Positions 1-8,518 of a stretch of 64,000 nt of DNA are shown here, one piece after another. The stretch is from the NCBI RefSeq assembly GCF_006542765.1, contig NZ_SKCD01000011.1, positions 310,001-374,000 of the forward strand, read 5' to 3'. Source of the DNA: Paenibacillus luteus (GTDB lineage: Bacteria; Bacillota; Bacilli; Paenibacillales; Paenibacillaceae). Below the pieces are notes generated by a model. The model was not told where the DNA came from. It was given only the letters and a program-made list of their open reading frames with translations, and searched no databases. The position numbers and the translations under genes were made by a program. Within the stretch, counting starts at the first letter, position 1. Every line of letters starts with the position of its first letter.

Positions 1-638
1 AGCAAGTCTTCCCAGCGCCAGTAGAAAGAGAATATAGATGCTGTGGCCAATGCCGGTACAACCAATGGCAAAATGATTCGGAAAAACAAACGGAACTTTC
101 CACAGCCGTCAATCGTGGCAGCTTCATCGAGCTCATTTGGAATCGTTCGGATAAACTGAATGAGCAAGAAGATGAAAAACGGAATGCCAAAATATTGTGG
201 AATAACGATTGGTTTGATGGAATTAAGCCAGTGCAGCTTAGCAAACAAAATATATTGCGGCACAAGCACAACATCATGCGGCAGCATTAGCGTAACCATC
301 ATAATGCCGAACCAGAACGTTTTACCTGTGAAGTTAAGCCGTGCAAAGCCAAAGGCGATAAATGCCGATGAAAGCACGGCGCCAATGGTTGAGATGATAA
401 CGATCTCAAGGGAGTTCATGATGAAATTACCGAACGATTGCCCAGCGATGCCGATCCAGCCAATCCGGTAGTTATCCCAAATCCATGGCTGAGGAATGAG
501 CGAATCCGCGGTTGCAAAAATCAGATTACTTTGCTTAAACGAGCTCATGAGCAGCCACAACACGGGATAAACCATAACAAGAGCAAGCGCGGCAACGAAG
601 ATATGGTAGATAGGCCACTTCAATTTTTTCAAGATCAT
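1..638 (-). CDS. Carbohydrate ABC transporter permease, MalG type (3' end outside window)
   Basis: Inner-membrane permease of a CUT1-type sugar importer. The ATG at 638 begins [17 protein letters not shown], and about 212 residues are visible before the window edge cuts off the C-terminus. Several hydrophobic segments are present. The EAA loop that contacts the ATPase reads [21 protein letters not shown], as in the MalG/LplC family. The start lies only 2 nt after the stop of the upstream permease (641-1540), so the two are cotranscribed and probably translationally coupled. No ATPase gene is visible; CUT1 systems of Bacillales often use a shared ATPase such as MsmX. The substrate is unknown; the YesM/YesN pair just upstream suggests an oligosaccharide or plant polymer fragment (inference). 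Confidence 0.9.
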   Translation of the reverse strand, partial: MILKKLKWPIYHIFVAALALVMVYPVLWLLMSSFKQSNLIFATADSLIPQPWIWDNYRIGWIGIAGQSFGNFIMNSLEIVIISTIGAVLSSAFIAFGFARLNFTGKTFWFGIMMVTLMLPHDVVLVPQYILFAKLHWLNSIKPIVIPQYFGIPFFIFLLIQFIRTIPNELDEAATIDGCGKFRLFFRIILPLVVPALATASIFSFYWRWEDL

Positions 639-640
639 GA

Positions 641-1540
641 TTAATGGCCACCTTTCGATTCGTAATGTACCCATTTTTTGGAGGTGTAAAACAAAATCCC
701 TGTCAAAATGGCAATGATGATCAGCATGATCCACGCCATTGCTGAAGCGTAGCCCATATCAAAGTAGACGAACGCCTGACGGAACAAATACAGCGAGTAA
801 AGCAGCGTGCCATCCAATGGACCGCCTTCCCCTTTGGAAATAATATAAGCGGGAACAAAGGTCATGAATGCGCCAATCGTCTGCATAATCGTGTTGAACA
901 AAATAATTGGGCTGAGCATAGGGATCGTAATTTTGAAGAAACGAATAATGGGTCCTGCTCCGTCAACATTCGATGCTTCATACAATTCCGGCGGAATATT
1001 TTTTAGACCAGCCAGGAAAATCAGCATAGAAGATCCAAATTGCCATACTGACAACGTAATGAGCATCCAGAGCGCAGCTGCAGGTTCAGCAAACCATCTC
1101 ACGCTATCTAAACCGAGTGCATTCAGAAAAATGTTTATGACTCCTTCGTCACCGTAAAGGTTCCGCCACATGATTGATACTGCGACGCTGCCGCCAATAA
1201 TGGAAGGAAGATAATAAACGGTCCGATATAACCCGATTGCTTTCGAAGCTGTATTTAAGATCATGGCGATAAATAAGGCAAATGCCAAACGAAGCGGAAC
1301 GCCGATAAACACGTACAAGAAGGTTACTTTAAGTGATGCCCAAAATTTCGAGTCATCCGTAAACATCGTCGAGTAATTCTCTAATCCGATAAAGGATGGT
1401 GTCGACAAAAGGTCATAATTCGTGACCGAAAAATACAACGATGCTACTGCTGGAATCAAGGTGAAAAATAAAAATCCAATGACAAACGGTCCAATAAACG
1501 TGTAGCCAATTAAGTTGTTTTTAAGTGATAGCGATTTCAT
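641..1540 (-). CDS. Carbohydrate ABC transporter permease, MalF type
   Basis: Integral membrane permease of about 299 residues, partner of the downstream MalG-type permease. It has an N-terminal hydrophobic segment ([11 protein letters not shown]), five further membrane segments and an EAA loop near residue 200 ([20 protein letters not shown]). The ATG at 1540 is preferred because AGGAG lies about 9 nt upstream. A TTG three codons earlier (1549) is nearly fused to that ribosome binding site. It sits between the solute-binding lipoprotein gene and the second permease. A hairpin with a T-run separates it from the binding-protein gene and probably reduces its expression relative to that gene. 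The family assignment is firm; the sugar carried is not known. Confidence 0.92.
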   Translation of the reverse strand: MKSLSLKNNLIGYTFIGPFVIGFLFFTLIPAVASLYFSVTNYDLLSTPSFIGLENYSTMFTDDSKFWASLKVTFLYVFIGVPLRLAFALFIAMILNTASKAIGLYRTVYYLPSIIGGSVAVSIMWRNLYGDEGVINIFLNALGLDSVRWFAEPAAALWMLITLSVWQFGSSMLIFLAGLKNIPPELYEASNVDGAGPIIRFFKITIPMLSPIILFNTIMQTIGAFMTFVPAYIISKGEGGPLDGTLLYSLYLFRQAFVYFDMGYASAMAWIMLIIIAILTGILFYTSKKWVHYESKGGH

Positions 1541-1587
1541 CTTATCCAACTCCTATACGAAGTCTAGCTTGCTGATCTCTTTTTAGT

Positions 1588-1623
1588 AAAAAAGCGATGG
1601 CCGATCTACCGACCAACCATCGC
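1588..1623 (-). terminator. Intercistronic hairpin with T-run after the binding-protein gene
   Basis: On the minus strand a GCGATGG stem (1594-1600 and 1617-1623) with a 16-nt loop is followed by TTTTTT. It lies between the solute-binding protein gene and the first permease gene. It is probably a leaky terminator or mRNA-stabilising hairpin that keeps binding protein in excess of permease (inference). Confidence 0.6.
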
Positions 1624-1639
1624 ATCTACTCAAACAAAA

Positions 1640-2977
1640 TTACTTGTTTTTCTTAAGAATGGAGGTTGCTTCGTCTCTGAATTTCTTAGCTGCATCTTCT
1701 GGCTTGATTTTGTTGTAGTTCATTTGCTCAGCAAGGCTAGTCAAGGATTTGAATACTTCAGCCGAACCGATAGGATCTGCTGGGTCCATTGGGGAGCTGT
1801 TTGCTTCAGCCCAAGCAACATAGTCATAAACTTGAATTTGTGCTTCAGTAGAAACTTCTTTCAGCGCATCTTTTACTTTTGAAGAAACCGGTACACCACG
1901 GTCGCCAAGGATCAATTTGTTTGCTTCGATATCGTTTACGAAGAAGTTGATAAATTTAGCCGCTTCTTCTTTTGCTTTCGAGTGCTCAGAAATGGAGAAG
2001 AACATACTTGGTTTCAGGAACAAGCCTTTTTCCATGTTCGGACCAGCCATTGGAGCAATTGCAAGCGGACGGTTAGCAACTTGCTGCAAACCTACGTATT
2101 GATTCGACCACTGCCATACGCCGATACCTTGGTTAAGTACAAGATGGCTGTCTTCAGCGCCTTTAATTTGAGCTAGCACGTCTGGTGATGGTACTGCTCC
2201 GTCAATGACGAGCTTAGCTAGCATTCCGAAGAAATCGGTAAATAGTTGATCATCCTCATAACCAAGACCGTTGCCTTCTGCATTAAATAATGTTTTGCCT
2301 AAAGTACGCAGGTAGTAGCCAAAGAATACTTCTGGACGCATGCCGTTATCGAAATAAATGCCAGCTGCTTTAGCTTTCTCAGCCATTGCTACGTAATCAT
2401 CCCATGTGAAGTTTTCAGGAATGGAATCGATGCCTGCTTTTTTCAGAAGAGCTGGGTCATAGTTAAATCCAAGTGCATTTACCCCGAGGTTCATACCGTA
2501 AAGTCCATCGCCTAATTTACCACCGTCAATGGCATTTTGGCTAATGTCAGTGACATCGATTTGATTGCCTAGGTATGGTGTCAAATCAGCCAGTTGTTTC
2601 CTACCAGCGTATTGAGAGTAATTTTGCGTATCGATTTGAATGATATCTGGAAGTTCATTTGCAGCTGCTTGTGGAGCAAGCTTTTTCCAATAATCGTCAT
2701 AGTTTGCATATTCCATTTCAATCGTTACATTCGGGTTTTTAGCTTTGTACATTTCAATAACTTTCATCGTGTAGTCGTGACGAGGCTGTCCACCCCACCA
2801 AGCGATACGTAGAGTAACCGGCTTTGCTTCCGCTGGCTCTTCTTTCACTTCATTGGTCGTTTTCGGTGTGTTGGTAGCATTCGTTGTCTTGCCATTGTTT
2901 GAGTTTCCGCCGCAAGCGCTTACGAGAACTAGTGCAACTGCTGTGAGCATTAAAAGCATTTTCTTTGGTGCTTTCAT
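1640..2977 (-). CDS. Extracellular sugar-binding lipoprotein of ABC importer
   Basis: Solute-binding protein (SBP_bac_1 family) of 445 residues, anchored outside the cell membrane. A type II signal peptide (MKAPKKMLLMLTAVALVLV) precedes the lipobox VSAC with the lipidated cysteine at residue 22, followed by an Asn/Thr-rich linker. The mature part begins VTLRIAWWGG, typical of CUT1 oligosaccharide-binding proteins, and continues with a periplasmic-binding fold (WDDYVAMAEKAKAAG, FINFFVNDIEA). The ATG at 2977 follows an AAGGGG-type ribosome binding site. It is the first transport gene after the YesN-type regulator and is separated from it by a terminator, so it probably has its own regulated promoter. 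The substrate cannot be read from sequence. Confidence 0.93.
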   Translation of the reverse strand: MKAPKKMLLMLTAVALVLVSACGGNSNNGKTTNATNTPKTTNEVKEEPAEAKPVTLRIAWWGGQPRHDYTMKVIEMYKAKNPNVTIEMEYANYDDYWKKLAPQAAANELPDIIQIDTQNYSQYAGRKQLADLTPYLGNQIDVTDISQNAIDGGKLGDGLYGMNLGVNALGFNYDPALLKKAGIDSIPENFTWDDYVAMAEKAKAAGIYFDNGMRPEVFFGYYLRTLGKTLFNAEGNGLGYEDDQLFTDFFGMLAKLVIDGAVPSPDVLAQIKGAEDSHLVLNQGIGVWQWSNQYVGLQQVANRPLAIAPMAGPNMEKGLFLKPSMFFSISEHSKAKEEAAKFINFFVNDIEANKLILGDRGVPVSSKVKDALKEVSTEAQIQVYDYVAWAEANSSPMDPADPIGSAEVFKSLTSLAEQMNYNKIKPEDAAKKFRDEATSILKKNK

Positions 2978-3074
2978 TGTGTTACGCCCCTTCCAGACTC
3001 TTTAATGTTGTTTACAAGCTTTATTATAGGTGTAATGTCGAAATGTCGGAATTAAAAAAACCGCTTTCTTTGTT

Positions 3075-3105
3075 AAAAAAACAGAGGTCGCCATTAAGGC
3101 GACCT
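3075..3105 (-). terminator. Rho-independent terminator of the YesM/YesN operon
   Basis: On the minus strand AGGTCGCC-TTAAT-GGCGACCT (3085-3092/3098-3105) is followed by CTG and seven T. The response-regulator stop codon (3094-3096) lies in the loop, so termination and the end of the reading frame coincide. Confidence 0.85.
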
Positions 3106-4650
3106 TTTGAAATCCGATGGGGTAAACCCCGTATGTTTTTTGAAAACCTGACTGAAATATTGGGGATTGTCTCCGAATCCGAATTTCTCAGCGAGCTCGA
3201 AAACCTTAACGTCCCCTGTTTTTTCGATTTCCTCTACAGCCTTCTCCATTCTCAAGCGAACAACATAATTTGAAAATTTCTCACCGGTTTCCTTTTTAAA
3301 TAGCTTTCCTAAATAATCAGCATTCATATACAAGATCTCGCTTGCTACCCAGTTCAATGAAAGCGCCGGATTAGACAATTGCTCTTCTATGACTTGGATC
3401 ATCTTATGAATAATGCCGGAATGCTTCTTAATTTGAAAATGGAAATTGTGCAGACAAATTTGTTCCGCATTTTCCGTAACGAACTGTTCAAGCGTCCGCA
3501 GGGTGCAAAACTGATCAAAGCTCGCTATTTTTTTCAGATACTCGTTAATCTCTTCCGGTTTGCCTTGGCGGACAATGGAGATATAGAGCGGAATGACATA
3601 AGATTTAGACAGATGCGTATCCATCCTACTTTCCGCAAGCAGGCTGAAATAATGCTGAAGCTCAGCCTGCACGTAAGTCCAGTCCCCTGATTTAACATGC
3701 ATGCAGAGAGGCTCTTCATCATAAAAGAATGCCTTTATGGATTCATCATCTTCTCTTTCAACATCCTTCTGGGTAATGATGCTGCCTTCACCTAAGTAAA
3801 ACTGGTAGTTCAAGCATTCCAGCGTTTCTCGGTACATTTTGCGCGCATGGACAATTTGCCTTGGATCGCTAACCGCAACAGTTGCATCGAGCTTGTAGTA
3901 GGTAGAGAAGGTTTTCTTAATCTCATTAAGCAATACGAATAATGAAGACGCATCTTCCATTTCTTTGATGAGCAGCAGCACATGCTTACCGATCGTTGTA
4001 CTGAGAAGGACTATGGATTTGCCTAGTACATCCTGAGCAATATTTTTAATGGCGAACATATGCTCAAATTCAAACTTCCCTTCGATCTGAAACAACAGCA
4101 GCTGTACCCGATCATTTTCCATCGTAATGTGAAACAATTCACCATAATCGTCCCAGTCACGCTTGCCATACGTTTTATTGGTTACAAGCTCCTTTAAGAA
4201 CTGCTCCTTGGCATGCGGCAGCACTTTAGACAGTTCCTTCTGGATATTTAGCATAAAGCTCTTCTGTGATTGCTGCTGTTCAAGTTCTGCAATCACTTCA
4301 GATAAAGCTTCCGTGATTAAATTTTCGTTGCATGGCTTCAGGAGATAATGTTTTACGCCAAATTGCATGGCTGTTCGCGCAAAATCAAATTCACTAAAGC
4401 CTGATAATAATATAAATGCGATATGCGGATATTTCTCATGCACCTTCTCAACAAGCTGCAATCCGTTCATGCCTGGCATTTTGATATCGGAAATGACAAT
4501 ATCGGGCATATGGCTTTCAATAAATGCCAATGCCTCGAGTCCATTACGCGCCGTACCCGCAAGCTCCGTGTTAGAAGCATTCCAATCTACAGTAAGCGAT
4601 ATGCCCTCAACAATAATTCGCTCGTCGTCAACCAGAAGCACCTTATACAA
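3094..4650 (-). CDS. Response regulator, YesN/AraC type
   Basis: Cytoplasmic two-component regulator of 518 residues. The N-terminal receiver domain (1-120) has the acidic pair in LLVDDE, the phospho-acceptor Asp55 in DIVISDIKMPG, and a conserved lysine in HYLLKPCNE. A long middle region (about 125-400) of the YesN type follows. The C-terminus (about 420-518) is an AraC/XylS double helix-turn-helix (VASEILYMNADYLGKLFK; FGFGDNPQYFSQVFKK). The start is a TTG that overlaps the end of the sensor kinase gene by 8 nt, with GAGGGA upstream, indicating coupled translation. It likely activates the adjacent sugar ABC transporter genes when its kinase senses the sugar (inference from the usual arrangement). 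Confidence 0.93.
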   Translation of the reverse strand: MYKVLLVDDERIIVEGISLTVDWNASNTELAGTARNGLEALAFIESHMPDIVISDIKMPGMNGLQLVEKVHEKYPHIAFILLSGFSEFDFARTAMQFGVKHYLLKPCNENLITEALSEVIAELEQQQSQKSFMLNIQKELSKVLPHAKEQFLKELVTNKTYGKRDWDDYGELFHITMENDRVQLLLFQIEGKFEFEHMFAIKNIAQDVLGKSIVLLSTTIGKHVLLLIKEMEDASSLFVLLNEIKKTFSTYYKLDATVAVSDPRQIVHARKMYRETLECLNYQFYLGEGSIITQKDVEREDDESIKAFFYDEEPLCMHVKSGDWTYVQAELQHYFSLLAESRMDTHLSKSYVIPLYISIVRQGKPEEINEYLKKIASFDQFCTLRTLEQFVTENAEQICLHNFHFQIKKHSGIIHKMIQVIEEQLSNPALSLNWVASEILYMNADYLGKLFKKETGEKFSNYVVRLRMEKAVEEIEKTGDVKVFELAEKFGFGDNPQYFSQVFKKHTGFTPSDFKRSP

Positions 4651-6397
4651 TAGAATCCCTCATTTCGAATGGAAGTATCATAATTACCTTTGTGCCTTCG
4701 TTTGGCTCGCTTTCAACTGTCAATCCGTAAGACTCTCCATATAGAAGCTTGATTCGCTCCTCGATATTTTTCAAGCCCAAGCCGGAGCCCTTTGTTTTCA
4801 CTTGACCGCTTAGCAGCTGTGCAACGAATGCTTTGTCCATACCCGGTCCATTATCTTCAACAGAGACATAAAGCAGCTCATCTTCGGTATACGCATGGAT
4901 TTTTATGCTGCACGTGTCGATCATTTGCTCAAGGCCATAATTAATGGCATTCTCTACGAGCGGCTGAAGCGACAGCTTCGGAATGCTGCAATAAAGCAGC
5001 TTCTCTGCTACATCAACTTGGAAATCAAGACGCTCCTCAAACCGGTATTTTTGGATTGTAACATAATGATTAATAATTTCGAGCTCTTTGCTCATAGGAA
5101 TAAGCGGTTCTTTCAAGTTGATTGAAGTTCTAAGCAACGAGCCTAACGCTTCAACCATTTGTGAAATATGCGTTTGCTTGCTTAGCTTTGCTGACCAGTT
5201 GATCGACTCCAAAGTGTTGTACAAAAAATGCGGATTAATTTGCGCCTGCAGCGCTTTGAATTCCGTGTCACGAATCGTAAGCTGCTTCACATAGTTCTCG
5301 TGAATAAGCTCATTAATTCGTTCAACCATGATGCGGAAATTACGATGCATTTGCCCCGCTTCATCCATAGCAAGCGCTCGCTCGTTCGGTTCCTCCATAT
5401 ACTCAAAATGGCCCAGCTGGACCCTTTTCATTTTCGCGTTCAGCCGCTCGATCGGCTCCGTAATTCCTCTCGCAAAAGCGACGGCGATGAGCAGAATGAC
5501 AACAAACAAGATCGCCAAAATCATCAAAATAGTATTTTTGACCTTGGCAACGCGGTCAAAAATGTCATCAAACGGAATTAACGTATAATAAGTCCAATCT
5601 GTGTAAGTGGAAGCGATATAGGTTACAAAGTACTGTTTGCCTTCGTAGCTGATCACTTTATATCCTTCGCTGCCGGTGAGCTGCGACAAACTGTCAATTG
5701 GGAACGCTGACGCTTCGGGATATACTGGCTCATTATTTTTCATAATAATAAGCTGGGCGTCGTTGCTGTTCATTCCTTTGGCTAAGTCCCGAAAAAGCTT
5801 ATTCATATCAATTCGAAGCGCCAACGTTCCGATATAATCCAAATTCAATTGCTCAAATGACCGAACCTCGCGCGCCGCAATTAATGATTTATCGTTATTG
5901 TAAGGTGCAATCCACGTATTGCCACCTTTGTTGACAGCTGTTAGCTGCTTATACGAGTTCAAGCGATCCTGATAAAAAGTTATAGAGTTGGCGCCAACCG
6001 CGTACTCATTATCAAAATAATCATAAAGTTGGGCTGAAAGTACGTATTTATCCAGCGCTCCAATGTTTACCATTCTTTCTCTTACCGTCAACTGGACAAC
6101 ATAATTGTCATACTTGGACAAGCCGCTCTTGATCGACCGCAAATATTTTTGAATCGTTGTGTCTGTTGTCAGCATGAAAGTAAGCTTTTCCATTCTTTTG
6201 AGCTCATTCTCGATGCTAATGGAAGATAAGCTAAGCGCTTTGGATGATTGCTTATAAATCTCTTCATCGTAAAAATCAAATGCATACTGTTGAATAATAA
6301 TGGCGAGTACCGCCACAAACAGCATAACGACTGAGATTAACACGAACATTTTATGCTTGATCCGCAAATTCAGATAAAGCGCTTTCAGATTAAGCAT
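4643..6397 (-). CDS. Sensor histidine kinase, YesM type
   Basis: Membrane sensor of about 584 residues paired with the YesN-type regulator. A first membrane helix (about 19-39, MFVLISVVMLFVAVLAI) is followed by a large extracellular sensing domain. A second helix (about 290-310) leads to a HAMP linker, then the His_kinase H-box QINPHFLYNTLESINW and an ATPase domain with NAINYGLE (N box), DNGPGMD (G1) and GSGLGLKNIEERI (G2). The ATG at 6397 is chosen over the longer frame to 6535 because GAGGAGG lies 8 nt upstream and the extra 46 residues are Cys/Arg-rich and unlike a membrane protein start. The extension also runs through the terminator at 6497-6531. Confidence 0.92.
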   Translation of the reverse strand: MLNLKALYLNLRIKHKMFVLISVVMLFVAVLAIIIQQYAFDFYDEEIYKQSSKALSLSSISIENELKRMEKLTFMLTTDTTIQKYLRSIKSGLSKYDNYVVQLTVRERMVNIGALDKYVLSAQLYDYFDNEYAVGANSITFYQDRLNSYKQLTAVNKGGNTWIAPYNNDKSLIAAREVRSFEQLNLDYIGTLALRIDMNKLFRDLAKGMNSNDAQLIIMKNNEPVYPEASAFPIDSLSQLTGSEGYKVISYEGKQYFVTYIASTYTDWTYYTLIPFDDIFDRVAKVKNTILMILAILFVVILLIAVAFARGITEPIERLNAKMKRVQLGHFEYMEEPNERALAMDEAGQMHRNFRIMVERINELIHENYVKQLTIRDTEFKALQAQINPHFLYNTLESINWSAKLSKQTHISQMVEALGSLLRTSINLKEPLIPMSKELEIINHYVTIQKYRFEERLDFQVDVAEKLLYCSIPKLSLQPLVENAINYGLEQMIDTCSIKIHAYTEDELLYVSVEDNGPGMDKAFVAQLLSGQVKTKGSGLGLKNIEERIKLLYGESYGLTVESEPNEGTKVIMILPFEMRDSIV

Positions 6398-6496
6398 AGA
6401 CGTTGCCTCCTCGGACGTTGCCCTAATCAGTTGCTTATCCAATATAACAAAACCAGCTGCGCAAGGAAACAAGCGAATACAAGCTGGTGTGGATTC

Positions 6497-6531
6497 AAAA
6501 AAAAGGCACCCTGCCCTGCGGAGAGGGTGCC
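6497..6531 (-). terminator. Rho-independent terminator downstream of the RlmM-like gene
   Basis: GGCACCCT (6505-6512) pairs with AGGGTGCC (6524-6531). Read on the minus strand the stem is followed by a run of eight T (6497-6504). It ends the gene at 6537-7553 and separates it from the sensor kinase gene. Confidence 0.88.
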
Positions 6532-6536
6532 TCATA

Positions 6537-7553
6537 TTATTTTTTGATGAGGTAAAGCGTAATTTCTTCCCGGTTGTGGAACAATTGCTTAGCCTTTTGA
6601 AGTCTAAATTCCGTAGATAGTCTCGAAATTACGTCTCGAATCGTTTGCAGCGGCTTGCGATGCATGAGCTTCACTGTAATAATAGCTGTTCCACCCTGCG
6701 TTAAAGCCGGTTCCAAATCAAGTACAAGCTTGCACATCATCATTGGACTCCAGCTCATATCGCATACGAGCAAATCAAAGGTTCCCGCTTCAAATTTCAC
6801 TTCAGAAGCATTCCGCTTTAAATAGGTCAAGGTAGGATACGCCATCAGAGATGGATGAAGCTCGGCAGGGTCGATAGCGGTAACGCGAAGACCGCGCTCC
6901 AGCAAAAGCGATGTCCAGCCACCAGGTGCCGCTCCGATATCAATCGCATTCCGGTACTCCGCATAATTAAGACCAAATTCCCGCTCTGCCTCGAGCAGCT
7001 TGAATTTGGCGCGAGAGACTTGTCCTTCCTCACGCTGAAAACGCACCGCACCGCCTGGCCAATCCGAGAGCATCTCCGAAGGTGCTCCAAAGCCGACGTA
7101 AATCTGGTCAACCGCTGCATAGATCGCAATGATCACATCCGGCTGCTGGACGACCGGTTCAGCATCGAGTTCCTCTAATACAGCATCTAGTACCGCTTTC
7201 GTATCAGCTGCAGAATAGACAAATCCAGACTTTGGCGTTCTTCTAATATGAACAGCCACCCGTTTATTTTCAAAAGTCATTACGGCATTACGTACCATAT
7301 CGGACAATTGCTCTAAATCGTTGGCATTACCGGTAATTTCAATTGTCCGGTCCACCGGCTGCAAATGCCTCAGAAAGATCGGTTCTTGCTGGCGAATTGC
7401 TTGAAGTGTCTCTTCCCGTTCAAGAGGACATGACATTAAGAACACTTCCCCAGCCGCCAATTGCGTAAATGCTACACCTTCAATCAATCTCCGAAGCTCT
7501 TCCATTGCATAAGGTGCATAAGTTTGATTAGCTGTTCCGATCCATTGACTCAC
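6537..7553 (-). CDS. FtsJ/RlmM-like SAM-dependent RNA 2'-O-methyltransferase
   Basis: Predicted cytoplasmic rRNA methyltransferase of about 338 residues. The C-terminal half is a Rossmann FtsJ domain: the SAM loop DIGAAPGGWTSLLL, the motif DLLVCDMSWSP, a conserved lysine in ITVKLMHRKP and a glutamate in REEITLYLIKK. With the lysine in AKFKLLEAE these form the K-D-K-E tetrad of FtsJ 2'-O-methyltransferases. The N-terminal half resembles the RNA-binding part of E. coli RlmM (23S rRNA C2498). The GTG at 7553 is preferred to the ATG at 7586 because AAAGAGGT sits 8 nt before GTG AGT CAA TGG. The gene stands alone and ends in a strong terminator. The exact target nucleotide is not established. Confidence 0.82.
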   Translation of the reverse strand: MSQWIGTANQTYAPYAMEELRRLIEGVAFTQLAAGEVFLMSCPLEREETLQAIRQQEPIFLRHLQPVDRTIEITGNANDLEQLSDMVRNAVMTFENKRVAVHIRRTPKSGFVYSAADTKAVLDAVLEELDAEPVVQQPDVIIAIYAAVDQIYVGFGAPSEMLSDWPGGAVRFQREEGQVSRAKFKLLEAEREFGLNYAEYRNAIDIGAAPGGWTSLLLERGLRVTAIDPAELHPSLMAYPTLTYLKRNASEVKFEAGTFDLLVCDMSWSPMMMCKLVLDLEPALTQGGTAIITVKLMHRKPLQTIRDVISRLSTEFRLQKAKQLFHNREEITLYLIKK

Positions 7554-7754
7554 TAGTATAAACCTCTTTCGTTTGTGAAATACCATAAAGTTACCTTATT
7601 GCCAATAAGGTATTTGCTTGCTGCCCCTAGATCCGATTGCACAACCATTCATTCGAATTAGATACATTTCGTGAAACTAAAACTGCAAAAACTGTTTTTC
7701 CCTAACAGCTTGGTCAGTTAGCCCTTTCAAGTAATCATTAGGCCCACGAAATGT

Positions 7755-7930
7755 AGCTAATAAAATCTTTCCAATGCAAGCGTGTCCCACAGGGACGGAA
7801 GCGTTCCTTGCACACATTGAAATTTCACGCATCTGTCTATGAAGCTAATAAAATCTCCATAATGCAAGCGTGTCCCACAAGGACGAAAGCGTTCCTTGCA
7901 CACACATTTCTTTCTCGCATCTGTCTAGCT
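7755..7930. repeat. Two 88-bp direct repeats, each holding a nested hairpin
   Basis: Copies start at 7755 and 7843 (AGCTAATAAAATCT) and end near CTGTCTA, with a period of 88 bp. The 36-bp cores (7776-7811 and 7864-7899) begin GCAAGCG and end CCTTGC, and contain GTCCC-ACA-GGGAC or its variant, so each can fold into a stem on either strand. The copies differ at scattered positions. No convincing coding sequence overlaps. Confidence 0.75.
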
Positions 7931-7977
7931 ACTAAGTTAGTCCAGTTGCGGGTGTCCAGAGGGTGCAACCCTTGGGG

Positions 7978-8017
7978 CCCTCCCTTGGAAGGGAGGGTTT
8001 GGGAGGGTTTGGGTGGG
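7978..8017. repeat. Palindrome plus G-quadruplex-like G-tract cluster
   Basis: CCCTCCCTT (7978-7986) and AAGGGAGGG (7989-7997) form a perfect 9-bp inverted repeat with a 2-nt centre. It continues into six GGG tracts with 1- to 3-nt spacers (7991-8017), a textbook G-quadruplex pattern on the plus strand. It lies in the same intergenic spacer as the 88-bp and 22-bp repeats. Confidence 0.7.
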
Positions 8018-8025
8018 TTCGAAAA

Positions 8026-8112
8026 GCCTTTAAAGGTTTGGTTGTAATCCTTTGAAGGTTTGGTAGTAAGCCTTTAAAGGTTTGGTAGTGATCCTTTGAA
8101 GGTTTGGTAGAA
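8026..8112. repeat. 22-bp tandem repeat with alternating palindromes, four units
   Basis: Units start at 8026, 8048, 8070 and 8092 (the last 21 bp). They share the pattern CCTTTrAAGGTTTGGTwGTrA. The central decamer alternates CCTTTAAAGG, CCTTTGAAGG, CCTTTAAAGG, CCTTTGAAGG. A degenerate fifth unit (CCCTATAAGGG) follows. The array ends 24 bp before the stop codon of the receiver-like gene on the minus strand. Confidence 0.8.
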
Positions 8113-8136
8113 GCCCTATAAGGGTGCGGGTGTCTC

Positions 8137-8472
8137 CTACACCTTTTCGGCAATTTCATGTAACAGTGCGTCTGGCATCGGACCGTTATGTAACTTGGTC
8201 TCTGCTGGAGCGCTGAGCGAAAGCGTGTGGTACATTTGCATTCGTCCAGCGGCGCTTGAAGTGTGTAAATAAATATGTTTAGGGTAACGACCCGTTTCTA
8301 CGATATGACGAACAACTTCGTAGCCCGTAGGTTGTGCCCAGCCTAGGTCGTAATCCAAGGACAATATTTCAATTTCACTGTGATCGAGCAGTTGCTTGCA
8401 TTCTTCTGCGTTGCTTGCCAGCACGAAGCCCTTTGGACAGGTGCGGTAGTCATCCAAATAAACATGAATCAT
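8137..8472 (-). CDS. Small receiver-like protein, cyclic-phosphate processing Rec family
   Basis: Predicted cytoplasmic protein of 111 residues. It begins MIHVYLDDYRTCPKGF, with an acidic LDD at the end of strand 1. It has LSLDYDLG at the position of the phospho-acceptor in receiver domains, then HTSSAAGR and a C-terminal helix. This matches the family annotated as cyclic-phosphate processing receiver domain (cREC_REC), proposed from genome context to act in RNA 2',3'-cyclic phosphate metabolism. No histidine kinase or output domain is nearby, so it is unlikely to be an ordinary response regulator. It follows the glycosylase gene by about 46 bp and may share its transcript. The downstream side is the repeat-rich spacer. 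Confidence 0.7.
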   Translation of the reverse strand: MIHVYLDDYRTCPKGFVLASNAEECKQLLDHSEIEILSLDYDLGWAQPTGYEVVRHIVETGRYPKHIYLHTSSAAGRMQMYHTLSLSAPAETKLHNGPMPDALLHEIAEKV

Positions 8473-8518
8473 AAATGAATCCTCCGTTCAGCCTTCAGAT
8501 TCGAAGCATGCTTTCTCA

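Noticed and set aside
6398..6535. N-terminal extension of the YesM-type kinase
   Set aside because: It runs through a terminator hairpin and lacks a ribosome binding site, whereas ATG 6397 has GAGGAGG.
7808..8159. Reading frames on both strands (7808-8047 plus, 7932-8159 minus) across the repeats
   Set aside because: They consist of translated repeats, have no ribosome binding site and no protein-like composition. The minus-strand one also overlaps the end of the receiver-like gene.
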